From Candidatus Aenigmatarchaeota archaeon (GTDB lineage Archaea > Aenigmatarchaeota > Aenigmatarchaeia > PWEA01): a DNA stretch of 30,990 bases. Numbering within the stretch: position 1 is the first letter of the stretch; each line of letters opens with the position of its first letter. The stretch spans positions 1 to 30,990 of the forward strand of contig PUKU01000103.1 in NCBI GenBank assembly GCA_003550625.1, in the 5' to 3' direction. A program made the translations under genes and the position numbers. This document shows positions 1 through 7,255 of this stretch, in pieces. The notes beneath the pieces are model-generated. The model was given only the letters and a program-made list of their open reading frames with translations, was not told the origin of the DNA and ran no database searches.

Positions 1-1
1 C

Positions 2-328
2 ACGTTCGACCGTATAGCGGACGTGGCGATATTCACGGGGATAGCAGCAGGACCTGCCGTTTCACTCTGGCTCGGCGGCCTGACAGTTGTGTTTATACTT
101 TTGGTATCCTACATGGGAACACAGTACCAGGCAATAAAACACGAGAGGCTCTACAGCGGTCTGTTCGGCAGGAGCGACAGGATAGCAGCCCTTTTCATTT
201 TCTCTATAGCAACTTACTTCTACGCTGATGCACTAATGTACGGAGTATACCTTATACTCTTCCTCTCCGCTGTGACATTCCTACAGAGGTTCTGGAAGTC
301 CGCGGTGAAGATAAGAAGGATCGGTTAG
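2..328 (+). CDS. CDP-alcohol phosphatidyltransferase, C-terminal part (probably archaetidylinositol phosphate synthase)
   Basis: The reading frame is open to the left edge, so the N-terminal half is missing. The first visible residues, TFDRIADVAIFTG, fit the end of the family motif DG(x2)AR(x8)G(x3)D(x3)D, with the last two Asp as metal ligands. About four hydrophobic segments follow, as expected for this integral membrane family, which transfers a polar alcohol phosphate onto CDP-activated lipid. The stretch GTQYQAIKHERLYSGLFGRSDR resembles archaeal archaetidylinositol phosphate synthases. It converges on the DUF63 and CDP-archaeol synthase genes, and the latter makes the CDP-lipid substrate. 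The family is clear; the exact alcohol acceptor is inferred. Confidence 0.75.
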   Translation, partial: TFDRIADVAIFTGIAAGPAVSLWLGGLTVVFILLVSYMGTQYQAIKHERLYSGLFGRSDRIAALFIFSIATYFYADALMYGVYLILFLSAVTFLQRFWKSAVKIRRIG

Positions 329-329
329 C

Positions 330-1118
330 TCATACTCCCATTGCTGCAGAAAATGTATTCCTCACACCCAGGGCCAGACCCAGTACAAGTACAACAACCT
401 TCAACCAGTTTCTCAAGACTGCATCCTCCACCATGTCGTCTATGAGGTACAGAACCGGCCAGATCACCGCTACCTTGAGGGGTAACATTATCCACGCACC
501 AGTCAAATCCATGAGGAAGCCGGGAAGAACGTGCTTTTCCATATAACCAAAAAACGTCACGGCAACGAAAGTGGACGAACCATCGAGGATGTGACCTGTC
601 AGTATCCAGTAGTTCGTGCCCGTCAGGTACTTCGGCAGATATACCATGGCAGGATATATGGCTGCCGCGGCGGCTGCCGTTGTAACAAAAACGTATAGAA
701 AGACCTCTGGATTTAAAAAACCGATACCTGAGACAATGAAGAAACAGGCTGCCAGAGGAGGTGCAGAAAGTATCCACATCCATTTCACAAAGGAAAGCTT
801 CCGCCTCGAAAGGTACTGGGACAGAAGTATAACGGGCACAGTGTAGGCAGCTATGAGTATGTGTATACCGGGCGTGTTGAACCAGAAGCCTGTGAATATC
901 TCGGCGTCTCCGTGGCCCAGGGATCTAAGAACACCACCCAGAACAACAAGCGGGACCATGGCAACGAGGAAACTTTCATCTATCTCTGTATCTATCCGTT
1001 TGAGGAAAAATTCGTATATAACGTAAACCGCAACCACGAGCAGAAGTGCATAAACGACCGTCTGCACCGTGGTGTAACCCGGACCTGCAAAGTATGTCAA
1101 GTATATATTCTCGAGCAT
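330..1118 (-). CDS. DUF63 family archaeal membrane protein
   Basis: A 262-residue polytopic protein with about seven or eight hydrophobic segments. It shows features recalled from the archaeal DUF63 family: PLVVLGGVLRSLGH near residue 60, a GHILDGSSTFVAVTFFGYMEKH segment near 175-196 and a C-terminal GLALGVRN...AMGV. The function of the family is unknown. The ATG follows the stop codon of the CDP-archaeol synthase gene without a gap, so the two are very probably one transcript, which hints at a role in the membrane or its lipids. The family call is good; no catalytic role can be stated. Confidence 0.8.
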   Translation of the reverse strand: MLENIYLTYFAGPGYTTVQTVVYALLLVVAVYVIYEFFLKRIDTEIDESFLVAMVPLVVLGGVLRSLGHGDAEIFTGFWFNTPGIHILIAAYTVPVILLSQYLSRRKLSFVKWMWILSAPPLAACFFIVSGIGFLNPEVFLYVFVTTAAAAAAIYPAMVYLPKYLTGTNYWILTGHILDGSSTFVAVTFFGYMEKHVLPGFLMDLTGAWIMLPLKVAVIWPVLYLIDDMVEDAVLRNWLKVVVLVLGLALGVRNTFSAAMGV

Positions 1119-1655
1119 CTACCAGGGCACCTCTTTCACACCTATCTGGTATCCCAAAAGGTTGAAGAGGTAGTGCACGGGTGGTGTTACAACTACCAGG
1201 ATTATAATGGAAAGTACAGAGAGTTCCACTAAGATAACGGCGACGGGTATGGAAAACAGCATGAAGTCGAGCTGATCGACTATAGGCACGCTCTCGCCTC
1301 TCTTGACACCAAGCCTGCGCTTGAAAAAAGAGGCCACGAGATCACCGAACATACCGAAGAACGGTATCAAAAGTATGGAAGCCGTGCTCAGGACCGGAAG
1401 GTAGAAGCCCATGCGAGCAGTGGTCTGATTGAGGCTCTGCCATAGAAGCATCTGAACAAAACCAACGAGTGCACCAGCAAAAACTGCAAACAGAAATCCC
1501 TCCCAGGTTTTACCTGCTCCAAGGAGTTCCCTACCCATGAACTTCTTTCCGAAGTCCATCCTGCGCTCTCCCCCGAATACAGGTGCCGCGCCGTTTGCAA
1601 CGTAGGCCGGCAGCACAACCCAAAGTCCCTGCACAAGGGCGTGTATCAGTTCCAT
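1119..1655 (-). CDS. carS: CDP-archaeol synthase (CarS)
   Basis: A 178-residue membrane protein of the DUF46/CarS family, which transfers CMP from CTP to 2,3-di-O-geranylgeranylglyceryl phosphate to give CDP-archaeol, the precursor of all archaeal polar lipids. Recognisable segments are LPAYVANGAAPVFGG near the N-terminus, GAGKTWEGF in the middle and GDLVASFFKRRLGVKRGESVPIVDQLDF, the family's conserved cytoplasmic catalytic stretch. The start at 1655 is chosen because an AGGGGT site lies just upstream, a TATA box sits about 30-40 bases away, and the residues before it have no family resemblance. It is first in an operon with the DUF63 gene. Confidence 0.88.
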   Translation of the reverse strand: MELIHALVQGLWVVLPAYVANGAAPVFGGERRMDFGKKFMGRELLGAGKTWEGFLFAVFAGALVGFVQMLLWQSLNQTTARMGFYLPVLSTASILLIPFFGMFGDLVASFFKRRLGVKRGESVPIVDQLDFMLFSIPVAVILVELSVLSIIILVVVTPPVHYLFNLLGYQIGVKEVPW

Positions 1656-1683
1656 TTTACCCCTGTAATAATGTATAGGACAC

Positions 1684-1714
1684 TTATAAAAAATCTCCTT
1701 GGATTTTTTTATAC
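1684..1714. promoter_or_regulatory. Back-to-back TATA boxes of carS and rubrerythrin genes
   Basis: A near-perfect inverted repeat places two TATA-like boxes face to face: TATAAAAAATC at the left and GATTTTTTTATA at the right, separated by TCCTTG. Read leftward, the box lies about 30-40 bases before the carS start at 1655. Read rightward, it lies about 45 bases before the rubrerythrin start at 1756. The A/T symmetry may simply reflect two divergent promoters sharing one core. Confidence 0.55.
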
Positions 1715-1755
1715 AATGAAAACAAAGGTTGGTAAAATAGTGTGAGGTGAGAAAT

Positions 1756-2259
1756 ATGGAAAAGACATCGGAAAATCTGAAGGATGCCTTCGGTGGAGAA
1801 TCAGAGGCCAGAAGCAAGTATCTGCTCTACGCGGAGAAAGCAGAGGAAGAGGGGATGTCGAGAGTAGCAAGACTCTTCAGGGCCGTAGCAGAAGCAGAGG
1901 CCATACACATAAAAAACCACGCAGAAGCCATGGACATGGTCAAGGACACTACTGCAAACCTCCAGGACGCCATAGAGGGAGAGAACTACGAACATAGTGA
2001 GATGTACCCGGGTTTCCTGAAAAAGGCGAGAGATGAAGATGCCATGGAGGCAGCCAGAAGCTTCAGGTGGGCCAAGGAGGTCGAAGAGGGACACGAAGAA
2101 CTGTACAGGAAGGCCAAGAAGAGGGTCGAGGAAGACAAGGACCTTGAAGAAGAGAAAGTTTTACTCTGCAAGGGCTGTGGCTACACCACGCTTGAAGAAC
2201 CACCAGAGGTCTGTCCCGTGTGCGGGGCACCGAAGGAAAACTTCAAGGAGGTATATTAA
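1756..2259 (+). CDS. rbr: Rubrerythrin
   Basis: A 167-residue protein with the two-part rubrerythrin layout. An N-terminal four-helix ferritin-like domain has repeated Glu/His helices (GESEARSKYLLYAEKAEEEG, EAEAIHIKNH, EEGHEELY) for a di-iron centre. A C-terminal rubredoxin-like domain has CKGCGY and CPVCGAPKENF holding one iron. Rubrerythrins reduce hydrogen peroxide in anaerobes. The ATG at 1756 is preferred over a GTG nine bases upstream because GAGGTGA lies six bases before it. The gene is followed at 38 bases by superoxide reductase, which produces the peroxide this enzyme removes, so together they form a detoxification pathway. Confidence 0.93.
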   Translation: MEKTSENLKDAFGGESEARSKYLLYAEKAEEEGMSRVARLFRAVAEAEAIHIKNHAEAMDMVKDTTANLQDAIEGENYEHSEMYPGFLKKARDEDAMEAARSFRWAKEVEEGHEELYRKAKKRVEEDKDLEEEKVLLCKGCGYTTLEEPPEVCPVCGAPKENFKEVY

Positions 2260-2297
2260 AAACCCCTTACTTACCTTTTTTAGGAGGTGAAAAAAAT

Positions 2298-2660
2298 ATG
2301 ACCGAATGTGAAAATGACCTTTTCTGTGGGGTTAACTACACCGAGAGAGATCCGGAGGACATGGATGCTCTAGAGAAAAAACATACTCCAGTTCTAGAGA
2401 CCGAGGAAATCGGTGAAAACACATACAGGGTAAAGGTAAAGGTCGGTGAGTACAAGGAACATCCAAACGACCACAACCATTTCATACAGTTTATTGAGCT
2501 ATACTCCGGAAGGACCTTCATCGGAAGGGCGACCTTTGCTTCGGAGCGTGCGGATCCCGAGGCAACCTTTGTAGTAAACCTTGACCACAAACACCCACTT
2601 GTGGCCTACGGACACTGCAACCTACACGGGACGTGGCGTTCCAGAGAGGTGGATCTTTGA
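2298..2660 (+). CDS. Superoxide reductase (neelaredoxin type)
   Basis: A 120-residue single-domain superoxide reductase, which reduces superoxide to hydrogen peroxide at an Fe(His)4(Cys) centre. Ligands are visible at the expected spacing: His29 (in EKKHTP), His55 and His61 (in HPNDHNHF), Cys107 and His110 (in CNLHG). There is no N-terminal desulforedoxin domain, so this is the one-iron class. The usual Glu-Lys-His reads Glu-Lys-Lys-His, so Lys sits where the sixth-ligand Glu is normally found, with Glu one residue earlier. The start is fixed by AGGAGGTGA before ATG. Rubrerythrin lies upstream and a 3'-phosphoesterase gene overlaps its stop codon. Confidence 0.9.
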   Translation: MTECENDLFCGVNYTERDPEDMDALEKKHTPVLETEEIGENTYRVKVKVGEYKEHPNDHNHFIQFIELYSGRTFIGRATFASERADPEATFVVNLDHKHPLVAYGHCNLHGTWRSREVDL

Positions 2661-3043
2661 TAAACAAAAAGAAGGTGTACTCTGTACAGAAACACGATGC
2701 TTCGAGACTACACTACGATCTGCGCCTCGAAAAGGACGGCGTGCTCAAGAGCTGGGCCGTTCCCAAGGAACCGCCACGGAAAACAGGGACAAAAAGACTG
2801 GCTATACAGGTGGAGGACCACGACCTGGACTACGCCTTCTTCGAGGGAGAGATAGAGGAAGGAAAGTACGGAGCCGGTACCGTTGAGATTTGGGACCGCG
2901 GATCCTACCAAACTGTAAGCTGGAAGGAAAACAAGATTGTTGTGGATATATATGGCGAAAAACTAAGGGGCGAGTACGTACTGGTTCGGTTCAAGCCGGA
3001 GGAGGAGCCGGAAAACTGGCTTTTCTTCAAGAAGAAAGGATGA
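2657..3043 (+). CDS. Stand-alone LigD-type DNA 3'-phosphoesterase
   Basis: A 128-residue protein equal to the phosphoesterase domain of bacterial LigD, with no ligase or polymerase domain. That domain trims 3'-phosphate and 3'-ribonucleotide ends so that breaks can be sealed. Family residues are present at correct spacing: His13, His19, Asp21 and Arg23 in KHDASRLHYDLR, and His55 and Tyr59 in VEDHDLDY. GEYGAG-like and GEKLRGEYVL motifs follow. The likely start is TTG at 2657, which shares bases with the superoxide reductase stop (TTGA) and has AGAGGTGG upstream. Coupling to oxidative-stress genes fits repair of oxidatively damaged 3' ends; this link is inferred. Confidence 0.85.
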   Translation: MINKKKVYSVQKHDASRLHYDLRLEKDGVLKSWAVPKEPPRKTGTKRLAIQVEDHDLDYAFFEGEIEEGKYGAGTVEIWDRGSYQTVSWKENKIVVDIYGEKLRGEYVLVRFKPEEEPENWLFFKKKG

Positions 3044-3044
3044 C

Positions 3045-3057
3045 TCTTTTAATTTTT
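3045..3057 (+). promoter_or_regulatory. TATA box of tRNA-Arg
   Basis: CTTTTAATTTTT lies about 28 bases before the tRNA 5' end, the usual archaeal spacing, directly after the phosphoesterase stop codon. Its T-rich strand could also help end the upstream transcript. Confidence 0.45.
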
Positions 3058-3077
3058 GTTTTCCAATAGGAACTTCA

Positions 3078-3152
3078 GGGCCTGTGGTCTAGCCTGGACA
3101 GGACAGTTGGTTGCGGACCAACAGATCCCGGGTTCAAATCCCGGCGGGCCCG
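3078..3152 (+). tRNA. tRNA-Arg(GCG)
   Basis: A complete 75-nt cloverleaf without an intron. The acceptor GGGCCTG pairs with CGGGCCC. The D stem is GTCT/GGAC, the anticodon stem GTTGG/CCAAC with loop TTGCGGA (anticodon GCG), and the T stem CCGGG/CCCGG with loop TTCAAAT. The discriminator is G. The terminal CCA is not fully encoded (CC then T). A short T-run follows, and the next gene converges on it. Confidence 0.93.
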
Positions 3153-3156
3153 CCTT

Positions 3157-3654
3157 TTAACAGACATCCACGCCGTGATCATGCAGCAGGTCCTCGTGGA
3201 CCATCACCGGAGCATCGGTCCTCAGTGCTATCGCGACGGCATCGCTTGGCCTGGAATCAAGTCTGTATACTGTTTCATCTTTCTCCAGAAAGAGGTCGGA
3301 TACAAATGCTCCTTCCTGCATGCCATGAACTCTGACCATCACCACATTTATGCCGTACCCGTCTATTATATCCTTCATAAGGTCATGGCTACCCGGCCTC
3401 TCCCAAAGCTCACCGTGAATACCGTGGTCTATAGACCGTGCTTGATCATATGAAACAGTCATATCCAGGGCGACACAGTCCCTGCGAAGCTGGAGGTTCT
3501 GATTGTGTATGAACACATCTATCTCCACATAACCCTCGTTGTCCACTGGTATCTCCGGGATCTCTCCATGGGAAGGAACAGTGTATACAAGTAGTAAAGC
3601 AAGAACTATCAAAAGTCCAACATGGAACCTGCTGTCCTGGAAAGTATCCTTCAT
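3157..3654 (-). CDS. Bifunctional-nuclease (DUF151) domain protein with N-terminal membrane anchor
   Basis: A 165-residue protein. Residues about 11-28 (HVGLLIVLALLLVYTVPS) form a signal peptide or single anchor, so the rest is probably outside the membrane. The C-terminal part has the DUF151/BFN signature, seen in YRLDSRPSDAVAIALRTDAPVMVHEDLL. Some family members have DNase/RNase activity, but an exported archaeal form has no known role. The ATG starts one base after the stop of the DUF429 gene, so the two are one operon. The earlier in-frame starts run back into that gene and are unlikely. Confidence 0.75.
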   Translation of the reverse strand: MKDTFQDSRFHVGLLIVLALLLVYTVPSHGEIPEIPVDNEGYVEIDVFIHNQNLQLRRDCVALDMTVSYDQARSIDHGIHGELWERPGSHDLMKDIIDGYGINVVMVRVHGMQEGAFVSDLFLEKDETVYRLDSRPSDAVAIALRTDAPVMVHEDLLHDHGVDVC

Positions 3655-3655
3655 T

Positions 3656-4138
3656 CTAATCCTCCGGTAGTACAATACCGTCCATATCTTTGTACTCGCC
3701 CTCCAAATACTTTTTGGCCGTGAGAGCACATACAAAGGCATCAAACTCATCCTCCGACATACCGCATGTTCTCCTAGCTGGAAGTATGTCCTCCGATGCC
3801 TGTGAAAATACCTCTATTATATCGTAGCCGTCCATCTTACTGAGCTTACCAACCAGAGAACGTGCCCTGTTCACAAGGACGCGCATGCCTGGAAAGTTTG
3901 GTGAAAGAACATCGTATCCCATGTCCTTGAGCTTCTTATCACAGTCCCTGTACATCCCTTCTTCGGGAAACCCAAGTGGTGCGTCAACTGCTATAATATC
4001 CGGGTCGGTGGTCTTCACTATCTCCATTATCTCAACGTCTGTCCTGACTGTAAGAATTTTTACGCTGGAACCCTCGATGAAACATAGTCCTGTATCGTTT
4101 TCCTGTTTCCCTGCAAGATCCAACCCCACGACCTTCAT
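3656..4138 (-). CDS. DUF429 family protein, predicted RNase H-fold nuclease
   Basis: A 160-residue protein of the DUF429 family, predicted to have an RNase H-like fold. The N-terminal VVGLDLAGK carries the first acidic residue of the fold. DIIAVDAPLGFPEEGMYRDCDKKL, NFPGMRVLVNRARSL and IIEVFSQ match the family core, and the C-terminal DEFDAFVCALTAKKYLEG supplies the last Asp pair. Its substrate is unknown. A TATA-like run (TTTATTTAATTT on this strand, about 4158-4170) sits about 24-32 bases upstream, inside the end of the previous gene, so the message may be leaderless. The DUF151 gene follows immediately. Confidence 0.8.
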   Translation of the reverse strand: MKVVGLDLAGKQENDTGLCFIEGSSVKILTVRTDVEIMEIVKTTDPDIIAVDAPLGFPEEGMYRDCDKKLKDMGYDVLSPNFPGMRVLVNRARSLVGKLSKMDGYDIIEVFSQASEDILPARRTCGMSEDEFDAFVCALTAKKYLEGEYKDMDGIVLPED

Positions 4139-4158
4139 AGTTAGTCCTTGTACTCAAA

Positions 4159-4650
4159 TTAAATAAAATATAGGTTTGCGAGAAGAACAACCGTGGTGGT
4201 TGTCAGTACTACGGGAAGAAAGGGGTATCTGTCGCCTGAACTGAGTATTGGACCCTCGACCACGGAGACTATCTTCAGAAGCACATAGAACACAACCAGA
4301 GTGTAGACCCCGAACAGGGATGAAACTGCTGCAACCGCCGCCACATCCATCTTGGCCAACCTAAACACAAAGCCTGTTTTTCGCCACGAAAGCAGTGAAA
4401 ACACGACTATCAACACCCACTTCGACCAGAATGCAGCCGATGTTCCCCCGCCGGCGAGCATGGGATATATCTCGACAACGAACATAAGCACGGTAAAGGC
4501 CACCCAAAAGTGAAAGAACTCCTTCTGGGCCGCTGTCTTCTTTATATCACTTATCGATGAAACCACCAGTGAACCCATGAGAAAGAAGAGTGCATATATC
4601 TGATAGGTCGACATCTGCAGGTAAAGTCCATCGGCAAGCTCCGCCAGCAT
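4159..4650 (-). CDS. Polytopic membrane protein, possibly A24-type prepilin/preflagellin peptidase
   Basis: A 163-residue protein with about five or six hydrophobic segments. Two features recall aspartic prepilin peptidases of family A24: an Asp just after the first helix (SSISDIKK, Asp35) followed by a helix with a Trp, and a second Asp about 67 residues on (AKMDVAAVAAV, Asp102), where archaeal FlaK-like enzymes have the GxGD or AD-K-A motif. The glycine of GxGD is absent, so the assignment is tentative and it may be inactive or unrelated. A TATA-like TTTAAATATA at 4669-4680 lies about 24 bases before the ATG, suggesting a leaderless start. Confidence 0.5.
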   Translation of the reverse strand: MLAELADGLYLQMSTYQIYALFFLMGSLVVSSISDIKKTAAQKEFFHFWVAFTVLMFVVEIYPMLAGGGTSAAFWSKWVLIVVFSLLSWRKTGFVFRLAKMDVAAVAAVSSLFGVYTLVVFYVLLKIVSVVEGPILSSGDRYPFLPVVLTTTTVVLLANLYFI

Positions 4651-4729
4651 GTTTAGGGTTTATGTGGATCTATATTTAAAACTGAGGCGGAGCCGATATT
4701 TTTAAGTTTGATAATGCAAAGGTTAGGGT

Positions 4730-6055
4730 ATGGTGCTAGACAGTCTATCTTCAGGTGTACAGAAGGCAGTAGACAGGATCAGAGGCACAACCCTCGTGGA
4801 CAAAAAAACCATAAAGGAGGCCTGTAAGGAGATACAGAAGGCGTTGTTGCAGTCCGATGCCGATGTAGAGCTGGTCTTTGATCTCACCGAATCAATAAAG
4901 ACCAGGGCACTGGGAGAGGATCCCAGCAAAGGCTTAACACAGAAGGAACATGTAATAAACATAGTCTACGATGAACTTGTGAAGTTCCTGGGGAAAGATG
5001 AGGCCCAGATACCTCTCAAGAAGAGCAAGATACTACTGATGGGAACCTTCGGTGCTGGAAAAACCACGACGGCTGGAAAGATCGCACGTTTCTACAAGAA
5101 CCGCGGCCTCAAACCTGCTATAATAGCATGTGACACATACAGGGAGGCAGCCTACGACCAACTCAAGCAGATAGGCAAGAGCATCGAGGTTCCGGTGTAC
5201 GGCGACCCGGACGAGGAGGATTCAGCAAAGGTTCTCAAGGACGCAATGGAGGAGGTAGAGGAGGAGGTCATAATAGTTGACTCATCCGGAAGGGATGCAC
5301 TGAACGAAGACATGGTCGAGGAGATAAATGCACTCAACAGGATACTGGAACCGGATGAAAGGTTCATAGTAATACCCGCAGACATGGGACAGCAGGCCGG
5401 TAAACAGGCAAGGCGGTTCCAGGAAGAACTGGATATAACCGGCGTGGTAGTTACAAAGATGGACAGCACCGCAAAGGGTGGTGGTGCGATATCTGCATGT
5501 GCAGCCACAGGTGCAACAATCAAGTTCATAGGCACAGGAGAGGATATGAAGGACCTGGAGAAGTACGACCCGGAGCGGTTCGTTTCCCAGCTCATAGGCT
5601 ACGGAGACCTACAGGGTCTTCTGGAAAGGGTCGACGAGGATCAGGCAGAGGAACAGGTCAAAAGGATGATGGAGGGTGAGTTTACCCTTGAAGATTTCCA
5701 GGACCAGATGAAACAGGTCCAGTCCATGGGCTCGCTGGATGAGGTGATGGGCAAGATACCGGGCATAAACAAGTCGAAACTACCGGACGGTCTTATAGAC
5801 ATACAGGAGGAGAAGATGGAAAGGTTCAACTACATAATAGACTCAATGACTCCAGCGGAGAGGAAAGACCCCAAGCTGATAAATCCATCCAGAAAAAAGA
5901 GGATAGCCCATGGATCGGGAACAGATACAAAGGATGTTTCGGAACTGATAAAGCTCTACAGACAGTCCAAAAAGGCAATGAAGATGTTCAAAGGAGGTCG
6001 TGGTGGACTGAGGGGAAACCTTCAGAAGATGATGAAACAGTTCGGTGGACTTTAA
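4730..6055 (+). CDS. srp54: Signal recognition particle GTPase SRP54
   Basis: A 441-residue protein of normal length, which binds signal sequences on nascent chains and SRP RNA. The N domain covers about 1-95. The G domain has a P-loop GTFGAGKT (105-112), DTYREAAYDQL (135-145), DSSGRD (184-189) where DTAGR is usual, and TKMDSTAKGG. The C-terminal M domain keeps the RNA-binding signature PSRKKRIAHGSG, and its methionines cluster at the very end. The start is the ATG 25-30 bases after TTTTTAAG, so the message looks leaderless. It stands alone and converges with the YIP1 gene. Confidence 0.96.
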   Translation: MVLDSLSSGVQKAVDRIRGTTLVDKKTIKEACKEIQKALLQSDADVELVFDLTESIKTRALGEDPSKGLTQKEHVINIVYDELVKFLGKDEAQIPLKKSKILLMGTFGAGKTTTAGKIARFYKNRGLKPAIIACDTYREAAYDQLKQIGKSIEVPVYGDPDEEDSAKVLKDAMEEVEEEVIIVDSSGRDALNEDMVEEINALNRILEPDERFIVIPADMGQQAGKQARRFQEELDITGVVVTKMDSTAKGGGAISACAATGATIKFIGTGEDMKDLEKYDPERFVSQLIGYGDLQGLLERVDEDQAEEQVKRMMEGEFTLEDFQDQMKQVQSMGSLDEVMGKIPGINKSKLPDGLIDIQEEKMERFNYIIDSMTPAERKDPKLINPSRKKRIAHGSGTDTKDVSELIKLYRQSKKAMKMFKGGRGGLRGNLQKMMKQFGGL

Positions 6056-6068
6056 ACAAAGACTACTT

Positions 6069-6644
6069 CTACATGCCCAAAAGAACTTCCAGATCCAGAG
6101 TAAGGGCAAATATTATACCCACAACAGACACCAGTACTATGGGCAATAGAACTCCGAATACCACAGCAACAGCCGCCAGCTTTGTACTCATACCATGGAA
6201 ACTTTCAAGGGCCCTCGCCTCAACGTAAAGCATATAGATAAAGGCTACCAGGTTCAGTATAGGTATCCAGCCCAGTAGTGCACTGATGGACGTTGGATAG
6301 GAAAAGGCTTCAGTTGTTTTCTGGTATCCTTCAAAACCGAATACAATCACAAACAGGTGTGTGAATGCGGCGTTCGCGAACAGGCCCAGGGGTCCTCCTA
6401 CGATACCAAAAATTAGGAACAGAACAAGACCCAACGGACTTAACAGAACTGGCTCTATCTCCACGCCCATGAGGTTCTGCATATGTAAAAATACAAAGGA
6501 TATCAGGGAAGCAACGAAACCTGAGGTTGCTGCAAACTTGATGGGATATATGTAGTTTTCTTTCTTTTCGATCCTACTGTAGAAGCCCTTTGGATCGGTC
6601 ATCACATCCTTTGCTGCCTTAGCCCATTCGACGAACCAGTTCAT
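6069..6644 (-). CDS. YIP1 family membrane protein
   Basis: A 191-residue protein with a short amphipathic N-terminus (WAKAAKDVMTDPKGFYSRIEKKE), typical of archaeal and bacterial YIP1-domain proteins, followed by five hydrophobic segments. FGIVGGPLGLFANAAFTHLFVIVFG and AFSYPTSISALLGWIPILNLVAFIYMLYVEARAL match the family core. The function in prokaryotes is not established. It is transcribed away from the phosphodiesterase gene across a shared symmetrical TATA element. Confidence 0.75.
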   Translation of the reverse strand: MNWFVEWAKAAKDVMTDPKGFYSRIEKKENYIYPIKFAATSGFVASLISFVFLHMQNLMGVEIEPVLLSPLGLVLFLIFGIVGGPLGLFANAAFTHLFVIVFGFEGYQKTTEAFSYPTSISALLGWIPILNLVAFIYMLYVEARALESFHGMSTKLAAVAVVFGVLLPIVLVSVVGIIFALTLDLEVLLGM

Positions 6645-6667
6645 TGTAGTTTAACCTTGGATTTGGG

Positions 6668-6678
6668 AATTTAAAAGG
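6668..6678. promoter_or_regulatory. Shared bidirectional TATA element
   Basis: AATTTAAAAGG contains the self-complementary core TTTAAA (6670-6675). Its centre is about 28 bases from the ATG of the minus-strand YIP1 gene (6644) and about 28 bases from the ATG of the plus-strand phosphodiesterase gene (6701). No other A/T-rich box lies between them, so one element probably serves both. Confidence 0.6.
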
Positions 6679-6700
6679 ATTGGGAATAAATCTAGGAGAC

Positions 6701-7195
6701 ATGAAACTGCTTGTGATAGGAGACATACACATACCAGGAAGGGCCGATGAACTTCCACAGAAGTTCTTGGAGAGATCCAGAAGCTGTGATCTTATAATAT
6801 GCACAGGAGATATCACCGACGAAACGGTCCTGGAACAGCTCATGGAGTCCTGTGCCGTTCACGCAGTCCGCGGCGAGGAGGACTACATGGACCTCCCGGA
6901 ACAGGATCTGATCTCGGTCGAGGATATGAAGTTCGGGGTGATACATGGCCATCAGGTAGAGAAAACCGAAGACGAGGGTGACGTGATAGACGAACTTGTT
7001 GAAATGGCCGAACTTCTGGGCGCCGATGTTCTGGTAACAGGACATACACACATGCCTTTCAGAACCGACAAGGATGGAACTGTTCTACTGAATCCAGGCA
7101 GCGCAACCGGAATCGACTCAGACAAGAAGACCTGTATGTATGTTGAGGTCGAAGGAACCGACATGGTGAGCTGTGAGATACTGACCTCCGAGTAG
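6701..7195 (+). CDS. MJ0936/YfcE-type calcineurin-like phosphodiesterase
   Basis: A 164-residue metallophosphoesterase. Metal-binding motifs appear in order: GDIHIPGR (5-12), TGDITDETVL, AVRGEEDY (a variant of GN[HC]D), VIHGHQ and VTGHTHMPF. LLNPGSATG near the end is typical of the MJ0936/YfcE/Vps29-like family, whose members cleave phosphodiester bonds of small substrates. The Asn of the usual GNCD is replaced (RGEEDY), which may change activity. The start at 6701 is preferred over TTG at 6680 because AGGAG lies three bases before it and the protein then begins directly with the first strand. Confidence 0.87.
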   Translation: MKLLVIGDIHIPGRADELPQKFLERSRSCDLIICTGDITDETVLEQLMESCAVHAVRGEEDYMDLPEQDLISVEDMKFGVIHGHQVEKTEDEGDVIDELVEMAELLGADVLVTGHTHMPFRTDKDGTVLLNPGSATGIDSDKKTCMYVEVEGTDMVSCEILTSE

Positions 7196-7255
7196 ACCTC
7201 CCTTGCAAAGGTGCGAACACTTTTATATTTTCACTTAGAACTTAGATTTGGTAGT

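Noticed and set aside
325..783. 152-codon minus-strand frame
   Set aside because: Shifted-frame shadow of the DUF63 gene.
861..1232. 123-codon plus-strand frame
   Set aside because: Antisense to the DUF63 and carS genes, both of which are supported by family motifs.
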